A DNA stretch of 64,000 nucleotides, from assembly GCA_028554795.2 (NCBI GenBank), contig JAPYKE020000568.1, positions 1 through 64,000 on the forward strand, given 5' to 3'. Positions 47,691-60,082 of this stretch are shown one piece after another; position 1 is the stretch's first letter, and every line of letters starts with the position of its first letter. The stretch comes from Sinohyriopsis cumingii. Taxonomy: Eukaryota > Mollusca > Bivalvia > Unionida > Unionidae. The notes below the pieces were generated by a model, which searched no databases, was not told where the DNA came from, and saw nothing but the letters and a program-made list of their open reading frames with translations. The translations under genes and the position numbers were made by a program.

Positions 47691-48897
47691 GATGCCTAAC
47701 ATGTTTGAAAATTCACGACATAATATTTGACCCTTGATCTGATTGTACAGATTTGGGAAGGCCATTTTATGATACAATAGTTATCAAAGCATTTTCTAGT
47801 TAAAGGAATATCGTTGGCAGGAGTAAGAATTCCCTGTCAATACGAGTTAGGAATACCAATTATTTGATAGCACACTGAGTACGCCTTACTCGAAACGTAT
47901 GATGAGAAATACAAACGGGACTGATAGTCATACAACCTTACGTTGTAAAAATATGTTTCATTTACTTTTGAATTTGTGCAACTATTTTTCAATAATGCTC
48001 ATATGCGGTTACAAGCGATGAAAGGAGAACCGGCGATTACTTTTTTCGTTATCGATATCCACCAGATGGAGGGTACACAACTAAAGATATGGGTTAGAAG
48101 AAACACTTTTCTGTTCAAACACGACCACGAGCCTAAAATTCTAGATCTGTTGTAATGGTACATGAGGAGGTCAAAGAGAAAATATACGGGAACAACTCTG
48201 CTATGTTTCTGTGAAATAATTTCAAGAAAAGACTCAGTGGAAAAGAATCCACTATCCTCGGGCACAAAATGACCAAACTAAATATGAATATTAAAATTTG
48301 GATCTATATGATTTCGTGATTGATTTGCGATAGTTCCCGTATATAAAAACCATAAAACCGATGAATGTTAACATATAGCACGCATGTGCAACGTGGTCTT
48401 TCTATGATGGCACCAAATTGTGTAAAGATTTCTTTATTAAACTCAGACAATAATTAAATTCTTTCTACATTGAGTCCAACCATTTTCTAATATATTTTAT
48501 CTTAGTTTTGTAGATGATAACGAAACCAACGTATTGGCAAATGTTAACATGGGCTCATAAAAGTCACAATTTCTAAAGCGTAAAAGATTTCCAATTGTGC
48601 GTTTCGATATTTTTGAGATATCATTTGATTGTCACAATTACTCATTTTCAAGTACGTTCGAATGCGTTCGAAGGTAATTAATCGCATTTTCCTTGACTCT
48701 TAGATGGTATTTACTATTAAATTCATAGCGAGTGAAAGTTAATGACACTCAACGCAAGAAAGAATCAACCTGAGCAATGCTACTTTTAGCGTTTAGATTG
48801 GATTTGTATCCGATGACACAAATCCTGATCTTGCTATAGAGGATCTTGAGGTATCTAATAAAACATGCTAATATTCTTGCCGTAAGTATACACGAAC

Positions 48898-49027
48898 CTG
48901 TTGGGTTTCGTTTTTCTACAGGCACAATCATAAACATCGGCCGATTCTTGCAGACGCTGTCAGGGCCGTCTTGGGATAGGAAATCTTTGTCCTTTATCTC
49001 CTGCTATATCTTGTATACTATGATATC
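48898..49027 (-). other. Gene 3 remnant exon 4 with in-frame TAG
   Basis: 130 nt with acceptor ttacag and donor ACAG|gttcgt. SVCKNRPMFMIVPV is kept, and TAG is at 49006-49004. It is closer to gene 2 than to gene 1 (shared VEKRNPT ending). Confidence 0.85.
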
Positions 49028-49065
49028 CTGTAATATAAAACATATAAGGTTTAATAGACTTTAAA

Positions 49066-49076
49066 CCCCCCCCCCC
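49066..49076 (-). repeat. Homopolymer of 11 C (G on the gene strand)
   Basis: An unusual C tract in AT-rich sequence, in intron 3 of the gene 3 remnant. The homologous sites in genes 1 and 2 have only 'gaggggat' and 'aggggag'. Confidence 0.8.
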
Positions 49077-49402
49077 TTTGGAAGAATGTTTAATTTCTCG
49101 TTGAATAACAACGTGCTTTCGGTGATAATGCTTTATTACACTAAAAATCTTTGGACAACACAAACTTTAGTTTTCTCGATTATATAGATGATAATGGATA
49201 ATTATATTAGGCATGGTGAATTTTAAAAGAAACATTAGATTTCAGGTATACATTGCAATTTGATGGAAATGTTGCATTCGAACATAAATAACTGAAGTTT
49301 GAGAGTTTCTGCATTAAAGAAAAATATCTAAAAAAATAATAAAGTTTGATCTCAAAGAATAAGGTAAAATCATCCGAATATTCCAATTTTTGAGATGTAA
49401 TA

Positions 49403-49450
49403 ACACACACACACACACACACAAACAAACACATACACACACATATATAT
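49403..49450. repeat. (CA)n microsatellite
   Basis: Imperfect CA run with 'aaacaaac' interruptions, ending in a short AT run. Confidence 0.9.
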
Positions 49451-49826
49451 ATTACCAGATACCATATTAACTTCGCCTTTACCAGAAATACAAATGATTC
49501 TTTCACGTGTCCTCTTTCCCTCCACCCAATGCTTTCTGACACCGTTTGAAACATCCCAATATATACAGTTCCTACTCCCTTATTGCGTTGATCTAAATTA
49601 ACTAGCGACCAATACGATCAAACCGATGTTATTGCTTTTAAAATAATGTCTGTTTTGATCTTGTAACCTTAAAGACAATTGACATGCCTATATAAACGCA
49701 TTTGTAGAGAAACATCTTGAGAATTGAAAATTTTCTATCAAAGTTTGCAAGATCAATGTCATAGAAATGCAAAGTCATCGCTTTAGCTAAATGACACAAC
49801 TTGGCACTCAATGGAGGTTTATTGCA

Positions 49827-49827
<1 letters not shown>

Positions 49828-49910
<83 letters not shown>
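49828..49910. repeat. (AT)n microsatellite
   Basis: An AT run of about 82 bases. Copy A has only 'gataaatatatattt' at the homologous site (~160-178). Confidence 0.95.
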
Positions 49911-49913
<3 letters not shown>

Positions 49914-50294
49914 GAGAACTGTTGTAGTGCCAGGTTAGAAACTTATGTACAATATGCACGAACCGGCATAGAGATAACAGGTTTAGTCTAACATTCGGTG
50001 TGGTATGACCATCAGTATTAGTGACATGATCAAGGGTGATTCCTCCTTTGATATCCCTCGACTCAGTGATCAGCTGAGAAAAAATGTTTTGCGAGGCTAT
50101 AAATGTTTTCCTTGATGGCTGGGGAACAAAGCATTCAGCAGTGCTAGCATCTAGTCAAACATTGGACCTTTCTTAATTCTTATCTTAACCTTACTCTCGA
50201 AATTTATTTAAACTATTTTCGGTTGTTAACTGGAATTTTTTCCTATAAGTTCGATGTTTGAAAATAGTCGGTCTCTAGAAAGAGTTAGGTAAAA

Positions 50295-50513
50295 TTAGCT
50301 AGATATGATTGGTAAAGTTACGTTACCTAAGTTACATAACTTTATCAAACAGTTCAAGGTGCAAATCACACAAGAGAATAATAATTTTATATGTGCACTG
50401 ATTACGAGGCCAATTAAACCCCCTCTGTATCTGATTAACAATGACAGTTGGTCAATAAGGTCTTTAAGCTTCAATTGCCAATCACCATAATCGGTAACGC
50501 TGATGTGTAACAT
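50295..50513 (-). other. 72-codon conserved open frame, copy D
   Basis: Counterpart of 32988-33206, beginning MLHISVTDYGDWQLKLKDL and ending at the same stop, with about nine differing residues. It is a conserved patch of unknown role. Confidence 0.35.
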
Positions 50514-51776
50514 TCATTTGGTAAGATTGATATGATTTCAATAAAAGTGTAATAGGAATACTGTTCACTCCGCATAATACAATAGTATCGATGTATTTCA
50601 TGAAAATGACCTGGTGTATGCACGTAGTGAAAATTGGACAATGGAATCTTTGGAATAGATACAAACAGCAAAGTATTAAAGATTTTTGTCGAATCTGAAT
50701 CACTGAAAATATTTCATATGGTGTCAAGGAGACATGAAAAATGTTAAATGCACATTATCATGAATTGCCCGTGTCCTAAGTATTTATAGAACAATTAAAT
50801 CAGACATACTCAGATTGTCAGCACTTGTAGGGCCAGTAATGGGTGACTGTAGTTTGACTCTGTGTTGTTGGAAAGATGATAATTAGCATAAACTTTGTAT
50901 ACATCAGTTTGTCATATAATCTTTCTCTTTTTTCACTCTTCGAGTGATGTTCATAAAGAAAAATAACATTATGCCGCATACATCAAGACATCTATGGACT
51001 AACTTAACATTTGAACATGGTGCTTCACGATTTTAAAGAATACAAACAGATGCTGAAGATTATAGAGAGATTAATTATATATTTTGAAATACTAATATAA
51101 ATAAATATACAAACATTCAAATTGTTCCAACAACAGAGATTAAATCTATAGATCGTGCGAGCTAATGAATCAGAGTTTGTGGAAACTATTTAGATATTTA
51201 CTGATGAGAAAAACATATATCCGACTTTGAATCGTCTATCTTTCTTGGTGATAGTCAACATAGACAATCGGACAGTGTAGAGTTCTCTGCATTGATAGAT
51301 GCAAGTCTGTATTACCATAGTTAGACTGTCTGCGATAGAAAGCATTGTTAATTCCACGCATCAAGTCCCTGACATAGATATGGTTGTGTGACTAGTACCA
51401 TTTCTAGAACAGTTTCTCTTTTCCTCTTTTCCTTCACTTGCATAAATAAAGGTGCGTGCATTACGAAAAGAACTTGGTACGATGACGTAAATTAGGCTGA
51501 TCTATTAACGGAGATGAGTACTTTTCTAAAACTGTATTAGATCTTGTTTGAAGGTAGATACGACCCAAGCCACATACATAAGGCTAACATTGAACGCATC
51601 TTAATGCAAGGAAACAGTTATTTGTGCTTACTTGTAAAGAAAACAAATATAACAAAATGCTAGCAATTAAATTTCTACGCTAAATAAACGTTCAAAGAAT
51701 CCAGATTTTTTGTAGTGGTCATGTTAATTAACTTATTTGAATAGTGTGTTAAAATGATTGAGGAATTTTCTTAAAC

Positions 51777-52145
51777 TTGTTTTCGACCATGGCAAAAAGC
51801 AATATATCAAAAAAGGAAAGTTCTTATACAAGTTTGCACAGAAAATATCTGCAGCACACAACAATAATTTTTTGTGCTAAATACAGATGTAAGGTGCTTT
51901 TGAGTAGAAACAATGTGTCAGAAAAAAAACGAATATCTGATTTAAAAATTCGGAAGGTTGACACAAAATTATTAGCTAAACTTTCAAACTATGTGATTTT
52001 GTTTAACGATTTGGAGTTTGCAGACAATATGGAAAGACATATGCGATGTTTAGATTTAACCGATAACATACACAGGTCTTTAGAAAAGAGTCAAGGTTTG
52101 CTGAACATTGTTAAAATTATGCTGACAAAGCTGTCAAGAAGATGA
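51777..52145 (+). pseudogene. Unknown 122-codon open frame, best copy of a repeated fragment
   Basis: The frame contains CAKYRCKVLLSRNNVSEKKR, then KIRKVDTKLLAKLSNYV and DLTDNIHRSLEKSQG, and ends MLTKLSRR. It is basic and Leu/Lys-rich, without signal peptide or Cys motif in frame. Downstream, in another frame, is a 'NTCNECF' Cys-containing stretch. Four further copies in the window (2035, 9575 reversed, 31700 reversed, 54130) are broken. The first part seems shifted relative to the 54130 copy, so even this one may be frameshifted. I do not recognise the family; a decayed mobile-element protein is the best guess. Confidence 0.4.
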
Positions 52146-53346
52146 GGTGGGATAAACCTCTTTCCAATACGTGCAATGAGTGTTTCAAATGAACGGAACA
52201 TGCACATTTATCAGACGACAGAAATACGAATACACAAACAAAATGCAACAATTATTATCTAAAATCTGATAATGTCTTTTTACATTTTGAATCGGTCTCT
52301 TGAGTTCCTAAAATATTTGCTTTTAAATTTGGTATGATTAAACAAAGTACTTCAACCTCACGATTCATTATCCTCAGACGAATAGGAAAATGGAATCTTT
52401 TATTGTCCAACGGTTTGTATATCATATTGTTATTCTTGATTTTTGTGGGGTATATCGCCAGGTTTTAGTACATGAGAGGCTCTAATCGCGGCCACACATA
52501 TTAAAAATAGCACGGCTGTTAAAGTTTTGGCATAAAGGAATTTGAAATACCAACACTATTCATGTATCAAATTGTGAATCGCCCATGTCGCAATAATACG
52601 TATATATAAAGATTCTTTCATGTTTAAAAATCAATGATGAATTTCCACTCATTAATCATTAATGACGTATGAAAATAACGATAAAAAATATAAGACAGTC
52701 CCCATTTTCTAAACAAATTTAACATGGTAATCTCTTTCAACGCAGTCTTTTCTTATTCATGTTCCCCTCTCCTCTCTCATGCATAAGGAACATAATACGC
52801 AGAAATCTGGAATGAGAGAGAAAAGCAGTTCGAGCTGGATGAAACCATTAAAACTGAACTTGCACCAAACTGCCTACAAGGATATGGTTCGTCCTAACAA
52901 ACGGTATGTTTACACTTTCCTTGGGATCTGTCTACACTGTATAGAATATCAATGATGCAAAAATGTAATAACCTGTCGACTCTATACCTTAAATATTCCA
53001 GCTACGAGACACACGTACCGTAACGTATTGAATGCTTTGTTGTTGTTGTTGTCGTTGCTTTTAAATCCTATTATAACGTTCTTAAAATCGATTATTATTA
53101 CTTAAATATGAAAATGTCCAAAAGGCCGCCTTCTCTCTAGATATGGTCGAAAATCCATGAGAATATGAGCGTCGATTATTTTCGTTTTGAATAGGTTTTG
53201 TGCAATAAGGAGCTATATGGAATGGTATTGTCCCGTTTTGTCTGTTTTTGACATTAATGTACATGATTATTATGAAAATGTTGTTGCCATTTCACTGTAA
53301 ATTTGTTCCATGACAAGCAACTTTTATGATAATATTCAAGATTGAG

Positions 53347-53349
<3 letters not shown>

Positions 53350-53416
<67 letters not shown>
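53350..53416. repeat. (AT)n microsatellite
   Basis: AT run next to 'attgagaccgat', the inverted counterpart of the arrays at 6773-6856 and 29150-29169. Confidence 0.95.
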
Positions 53417-53418
<2 letters not shown>

Positions 53419-56030
53419 TTTACATTAGTATTTAAAAATTATATGTTTCTAATTGTTTTAAACGTTCCATTCTACAGTTAAATACAACCATAAACTCGAG
53501 AAGATATGACGTAGTCCGATATTATTACTGAAATAAAGGATAGAGAGCGAGCAATGCGTTTAACGTAACTATCTTCCTCCTTATTAGTTAACAGAATCAA
53601 TCGGACATAGTAAAACTCTCTTAAGTGATATATCCGTGTATAATTGACTGCAATTAGAGAGTCTGCGATTGTAAGCGTAATTATTTCCCTGCAACTGATC
53701 CCTGAAAGAAAAAATATATGAGTACTTGTGTTTCTGACTCAATCTCTCCACTTTTATCTTCCCCGTATCCCCATAATCAAAGTGCGCACATTAAAAAATT
53801 AGGTTTACTGATATGTTGTAAATTAGGATGATCTGTTAACGAAGATGAACGTTTTTGCTATACTGTATTAGATCTTGACTGTAGGTAGATACGACTCACA
53901 CCACATACAAAAATATAAACAGGGGCACATCTTACAATAAGAAAATGTTGATGCTTTGTTTTTTGTAAGTAAAACAACAAGAAAACAATTTTGTCAAATG
54001 TAGAGAATATAATACCATATTTTGAAATTTTATGCAAATAAAACGTTAAAAAAAATCCAGATTATTTCCGTAGATGATGTTAAATATTTTAACTGAAGAG
54101 TGTGTTAAAATGATTCAAACAGTTCGTGATCGTACTTTCGACCATGTGAGAAAGCGATATATCATGAAACGGAAATTCTTATACAAGTTTCCATAAAAAA
54201 AATCTGCAGCTCACATAATGATATTACGTGCTAAGTACAGATGTAAGGTGTTTTTGAGTAGAAACAATGTGTCAGAAAAGACGGATATTTGATTTAAAAA
54301 TTCTCGCGGCTGAAAGAAATGCATTCATTCAAATTTCAAAATATATGAATCTTTTTAACCATTAAGCGTACGTAGACAATATAGAGGAAACAAAAGCGAT
54401 GTTTAGATTAAACCGATAACACCAGTATTTAGAAAAGAGTCAAATTCGCTTAACATTATTCAAGGTATGCTGACAAGAACATGACTTGCAATAATAATGA
54501 AAAAAGGTTTCTTTTTGGAACTCTCGTTTCATTTAGCAGAATTTAGTCAGACTTATATTGATGTGTCATTAAATGTATTACGCGCGGCTACAAAGCATCA
54601 CTTACTTTACTGCTGTAAGCCGTTATATCAAGCCATCCTGAGTCGTCTGCCTTGGGTTGTCCTTGGTAAAGGCATTTAGTTTCCATTTTACACAGAATGA
54701 TAGGGCCTATACTGTGTAATAATCGTTGTTGTGTAGAAACAAAACAATCAAATATGTAAGAATACAAGTTTCATGATTACCCGTAGTCATGAGATCATTT
54801 TTCAAGACATTCGGCAAACATACAAGTTTGTTTTCCAAATGGCATAAATACCATTACACAAACGTGATGCAATATTTATTATCTAACTTCTATGTTCGTT
54901 TCGCTTTGATACCGTTTGTTCAGTTACTGAAATATTTGCTGTCAAATTTGTGTATTCAGACTTGGTATTGCAAGAAAATGAAACAAACAAATGTGATTCA
55001 TTGCATCGTCTTTCGAGAAAGCAGAAAATTCACTCTGTTTGCCAATTGTGTCGTACATGATATTCATTATGATACCCATTGCATGTAATGCACAAAATAT
55101 CTTCATCATATGCTCAAGAATGATTGTTATATGGTTGTTCTTTGCTCCATGTTCAAATGCATATAATTTCTAGTTTCAATCAGATGACTGCGGGTAACGA
55201 CCCACAAACAGACGCCATGTAGATTCCTAGTTATGCAGTTACTCTGATATCTCGGTAATAGAGGAAAAATAATTTTACAATGGCATATACTTGTGCTAAT
55301 GTTCGGAACTTGATGTCTATGTTACACAACGTGTAAATTAACTTTAAAATGGACTCTTCTTTCATGGCAATCATTCTGACACTCGTGCCGTCCAACAAAA
55401 TATTATCGGAGATTATTAAAGAAATATATCTATAATCACCTGTGAAGTTGTGCTAGCGCCGTGATTATTAATGGTAGTGGACCTCCAACATGAACATGAA
55501 AGTACATGTCAGCTATGTTTCAGTGAAAAATAATGTATGGTGTATATCAAAGTTTTAAAGTCAACACCTGACAATTGCAAAGCCACCAGAAAAAAACAAC
55601 CGTCTATACATCACATTTCGACTATGATTTGCTTCTATACATTCGATCTATTGGCTCTTGAGCAATACGGTAATCATATGATCTGACTCTTGCTTAACGT
55701 TTGTTGACATTCCCAGATGGCAAACCTTTGACTGACTTATTACAGTAATACCAATCTTAAGAGGATATAGATTCCATTGGAGAACATGGGGGACAGCCAT
55801 TATTTAGAAAGAGTGATATATATATATGAGTGTACTTTTTATAAAATAGTGTACTCTTTGACTAATTCCGACCTTTTCCGGAAATCAGCTCGTGATGCAG
55901 AACTAGTAACGGATGGTCATCTAGTATATATAAGTACACGATAGCAAAATATAACGAGAATTTGGTACACCGCGAAACTGAAAAACCCGAGATATTGTAG
56001 TAAGATATCACAACAAACACACACATACAA
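53417..56030 (+). repeat. Block X, copy D continued (distal part)
   Basis: 53440-55150 is the reverse complement of 5100-6770. 55150-56030 is the reverse complement of 4115-5000 and 28181-29050. Frames at 54497-54679 and 54789-55088 have no recognised domain. Confidence 0.75.
54130..54490 (+). pseudogene. Decayed unknown ORF fragment, diverged copy
   Basis: It shares 'aggtg', 'gagtagaaacaatgtgtcag' and 'ttagaaaagagtcaa' with 51777-52145 at the same spacing, but with many stops. Because it lies only 2 kb from that copy in the same orientation, block X itself contains an old tandem duplication. Confidence 0.45.
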
Positions 56031-56036
56031 AACACA

Positions 56037-56067
<31 letters not shown>

Positions 56068-56069
56068 CA
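56031..56069. repeat. (AC)n(GC)n microsatellite
   Basis: AC run ending in about seven CG units, then 'ccacatatatatg'. It is the inverted counterpart of the TG arrays at 4079 and 28122; the CG units occur only here. Confidence 0.9.
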
Positions 56070-56966
56070 CATATATATGAATGTATGTGTAACTGTGTGG
56101 GCGTTAAATATTGATGAAAGGAAGGTTTCTTTGGGAGCTTTAATTGTTAATTTCAGTTAGCAGAATATAGCCAGACTTGTGTTGATCTGCCGTTAACCTA
56201 AATACATACAGCTACCTAACATCTTATACTTTACTGACGTAAACCTTATTAATTTATTTTTCTTTGTGTTAACATTCATCACGCGAATTTCTTCGTCCGA
56301 TAAAAAACGTTGAAGCTTCGCTTTACAGAATCGTCATTGATGACATCATCTTCAACTTGCTTTGTAATGGTCGACGAATTTCCAAGCTTGCCAAAGACAA
56401 TATGTGTGCATTTTTTTCTACAACTTGCTTTAGAATGTTATTAATCAGCTACTTATTCTATAATTAATCAACTTCTGGCATCACCGAGGGGAAAATCAAG
56501 ATAATCGAATTGCAGACATTCTCCGACATCAAATATCAAAAGCACTACAAAACAAAATGTAATACAAACATCAGAAAAAGAGAAAACATGTGAAGAGAAA
56601 ACAACTAAGAGACAGCATTTCAAAACCAGCTATTGGTTAACAGAAATGCCACCGGCAAAACATCGCACAAAATTAACACATATTTTGAATTTATGCCAAA
56701 TACTAGTACGAATCAACGAAATGACTTTCAGTGGAGTGAAGAGGAGCACCAAAACAAAATCGTTTGTGTTATCTCATATTAAGGCAGACTATGGTCGAGA
56801 AGAGTTAAAATCATGTAATATAGAGAGATACGTTCTATCATTGTACTTGTGTACATATATTACATGTCTTGTGTGTTGTATATTCATTAATGACACTTTG
56901 ATGTTCCGGTTACTATTACATAATAATGAAAATAACTAAATGAATTCTAGTTTGAAGAGGAATAAA
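56070..56966 (+). repeat. Block Z, right arm, first part
   Basis: Reverse complement of 27220-28115, and direct counterpart of 44336-44940 from 56340 on. The frame at 56646-56939 (RINEMTFSGVKRSTKTKSF) is shared with 27250-27555 (-); no family is recognised. Confidence 0.7.
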
Positions 56967-57180
56967 GTCATACATACATGCATACATACATACATACATA
57001 CATACATACATACATACATACATACATACATACATACATAGATACATACATACATACATACATACATACATACATACTTACTTACTTACTTACGCAGGTA
57101 CTTACTTACGTAAATACATACTTAGATACCCACATACATACATACATACAACATTATATACATACGTACATACATATAGC
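56967..57180. repeat. (CATA)n microsatellite
   Basis: CATA units with a CTTA-rich middle (57076-57125). Confidence 0.95.
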
Positions 57181-57604
57181 CATCCATCCATACATTCATG
57201 GAAACTGTTTCACATTGATATCTTTTTGCGTCTCAAATTCTGATATTTGATGATTACATATATTATTAGACACAGGATCGTATAACTATTTATAGTCACT
57301 TCAACTGGTGGAGGAAGATCCTGAGAAACCTCCGTAAGAACAACCGACTTAAAGGATGCTACTGGCAAGCTTTCACACATATCAAGACTGTCCCATCGCG
57401 AGACACGAACCCGCGTGGATAGAGGTGAGATGGCAGTGATTCGAAGAGGGGAGTGCTTTAATCAGTCAGACCAATGGGCCCAATTTTAATATTGTGAGAT
57501 ATGTAAATACACTTATAAATCAGAGTCGCTTTAAACAGGATTAAATTGCAAAGTCTCACTGATCAGCGGAACAGTACAAAAAGATATTGCAATTACTCTG
57601 TCCG

Positions 57605-57655
<51 letters not shown>

Positions 57656-58119
57656 TAGACTTGATATCGATTAAACTACTTTTTTTTATCTTGCCTTCAT
57701 AAATCCTTTGCGACGGTAATACTGGATATAACAATTACAAATTGCACATTAAAATATATAAAGCAGATTTACTTTGCCTATGCATGTTGAATAAGTGACA
57801 GAAATACCTTTAAGAGTCCCCAGTGTTTTGTTCTAAATATTATAGAAAGATGAAAATGCAAGAAAGGCGATGTACTAAGACAAGCACTAAGTAATGCCTT
57901 AAACTGGAACAGCAGTCGTTCTATAAATTGAGCAGAGTGGATAGAAAATCTGATGAAGCTAATAAAAGTTTTGTGCAGAAAAATGTCCTTCCCCATACTC
58001 CTACAACTTTGGAGAATTATACGTTAAAGATATAGAGACATTGAGAGAAAGTGAACAAATGTTAGCATAAAACGTTTTATAGACATTAATATATATCTTT
58101 CCATCTGATTGTCTGACTG
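57181..58119 (+). repeat. Block Z, right arm, second part
   Basis: Reverse complement of 26180-27050, containing a (CT)n run (57604-57650). No gene is seen. Confidence 0.7.
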
Positions 58120-58189
58120 TCTATGTATGTATGTATGTACGTATGCATGTATATATGTATGTTTCTTTGTATGTAAAAGACTGGCCATT

Positions 58190-59870
58190 AAATGCTCTAA
58201 GTAAAGAAGTAATTTCCTGACAACCATCTTTCTCAAAATTTCTTTTTGCCATAGTTAACGCAACTGCAAAAACACGGAATAAATCAAAGACCTAAATTTT
58301 ATTGGCATCAAGATTTTGATCCAAGCAAGGCTTGTCAGCTACAAGTGGATTAAACACAACCTTATCTCCAGTTTGGGCATTGCTTAATAAATGAAAGCCC
58401 TCAATGTGCAGATAAGTCGTGAGACTACGTCTGATGACAAAGTATCAGAATGGAGCGGAACATAATGGAGATAAGACAGCGCAAAATGAGATAAGCATTT
58501 GTGCATATTATTGACATCTAAATGTTGTCCTAGATTGAGATTTGGAGGTTCTAATATAAGACAGACGGATTTGTACCAAACCTTTGATAAGAGGAGGACG
58601 TACTCACAAATGAAGCTTTGTGAGTTAGGGAATCATCATCATCATTATGAGCAACTTTTTCTACCGTTTCGATCCCTTGCTCATCAAGGTAAGTGTCTTG
58701 GTCACAATGTAAGCAGTTCATGCCTCTTTAACTAACATTAGCTGTCTGAGGTTATCATAAGCTTGAAACAACTTTCTCAGCTCAGCACCACCTATCACAT
58801 TGATCTTTTTCTCTTGCAAATTCGACAAGGGTATGTTCACTTTATTTTCTACAGTTCCGAAACCCTTGTCGATATGCCAATGGTACCAGCTCATAGCAGC
58901 TCAAGATACATTCCTTAACTACATCGTGATCAGCATGTTGCTGTACAGACAGGAAAGTGTTGATACGCAGAAGTTGTAAATTCTTGATGCCTACTACATG
59001 CATAACCTGTTGGAAAATTCCTTACATAATAATTGACCCTTGATCAGATTGGAAAGATTTGGGAAAGCCAAATTGTATAGGAAAAAAATAAAAATCAGAC
59101 TTTATCAAATGTTTTACTAGTCAATGGACTTTCATGGGCTAGACTAAGAATTTCATGTCGATACGACTTAGGGACAACAATTTAATAGCTCACTTTTCCA
59201 GGCATCACCTGAGGTGGTCTACATTTTCGCATAAGGCTCTATGTTAACAAAATCAAAAATAGGCACCTGTGTGGTTTATGTTTCCCTAATGACCCTTGGA
59301 AACAAACAGAAAATCTCAGAATATTGCCTCTGTTCGACAATAAGTCATTATCGTTTGTCATCCTGAATTGAATAAAAAGAATGAGTATTAAAAAGAGGAT
59401 CGGAGAGACCAATACCTATTGACTGACCAATTCAACGTGCGAAATGACCTCATGAAAAGCCTGACTTATAAATATGTCATCTAAAGGAATAATTTTCTAA
59501 CCAACATCATCCTTAAGGTCTTTCGTTGAACTGTAACTGCACAGGCGGTGTATTTATCAGGGATTTTTTTTCCAGTTGATTGGCTTTCTGATCCAAGCAA
59601 GGCTTGTCAGTAACGAGTGTATTAAACAGAAACATTTTTGAAGCCAGGTCAGTGTCTAGTAATAAATGAATACCCTCGATGGGCAGAAATTTCATTGTTC
59701 CAATTGTCATGAGGCCAGAGAGTAAGTCTGATGACAAAAAATGTACACAGTGGAGATGAAAATAAAACTGAACCATACACCCCGAATAAGAACGCTTAAA
59801 AGAAGACTTCTCATAAAAGGAAGGAGGAAAGGATAATAAAAAATCTCTAAGAAGCTCTCGTGTTCCTTAA
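58190..59870 (-). mobile_element. Degraded Ty3/gypsy remnant, right-arm copy
   Basis: Inverted duplicate of 24450-26050 with the same order on its own strand: protease (59776-59513, with LPIEGIHLLLDTDLAS), integrase pieces (~59215-59040), gag (~58990-58620), second protease piece (~58420-58310). The identical fragment order shows that the odd arrangement predates the palindrome. Confidence 0.75.
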
Positions 59871-60082
59871 ACCTTAAATAGATATATATAATTGGCAGAA
59901 CGATTAATATGTGATATAGGACCTGTCGACATGAATGGTTCATTATTCTCCATAATAATATAAAACTGGGGTTTGTTTGAACGAAGAAATGGATAACATT
60001 CTATACGTGATCGAGCCCTTGACCTCTTAGAAATAAGAACATTTGATGGGTTAGTCACAGTTGAAATATGATTATTTTTCAT
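59867..60082 (-). other. 71-codon frame shared by both arms
   Basis: It begins MKNNHISTVTNPSNVLIS, with a basic SKRSRARSR stretch. The left-arm copy at 24187-24402 has the same length with about nine differing residues. It lies just upstream of the protease fragment and is probably the N-terminal neighbour within the gypsy remnant. Unrecognised. Confidence 0.35.

Larger units (their letters stand above)
46860..47890 (-). mobile_element. Degraded Ty3/gypsy remnant, inverted and older copy
   Basis: On the - strand, from high to low coordinates: an integrase N-terminal piece (47880-47700, PNSYRQGILTPANDIPL), SCAN-like gag (47676-47450, YELVPVAYRQGCKNY, then QTFVNFAREKELCD), then an integrase stretch (47320-46860) running from the zinc-binding Cys motif to the core. 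The integrase-before-gag order is the same as at 25075-25650, but this copy is more diverged and keeps integrase parts the others lack. It abuts the 3' break of the gene 3 remnant at 47890. Confidence 0.7.
47890..49324 (-). pseudogene. BRICHOS peptide precursor, gene 3 remnant (inverted, exon 4 only)
   Basis: Reverse-complement match to 40300-41700 of gene 2. It starts inside intron 3, includes exon 4 (49027-48898) and ends inside intron 4. At 49324 the sequence jumps to the region that lies ~2.9 kb upstream in gene 2 (near 37450), so exons 1-3 and the 5' flank were lost in one internal deletion. At 47890 homology ends before exon 5. Exon 4 carries the same TAG as gene 2. It cannot encode a product. 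Confidence 0.85.
49325..53349 (+). repeat. Block X, copy D (inverted unit)
   Basis: Same orientation as 1-2945 and inverted to 29170-37460. It lacks the RTE-type LINE and about 1.04 kb corresponding to 29300-30340 (junction near 53190). A conserved frame at 50295-50513 and an open frame at 51777-52145 are listed separately. The rest shows no recognised gene. Confidence 0.75.
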
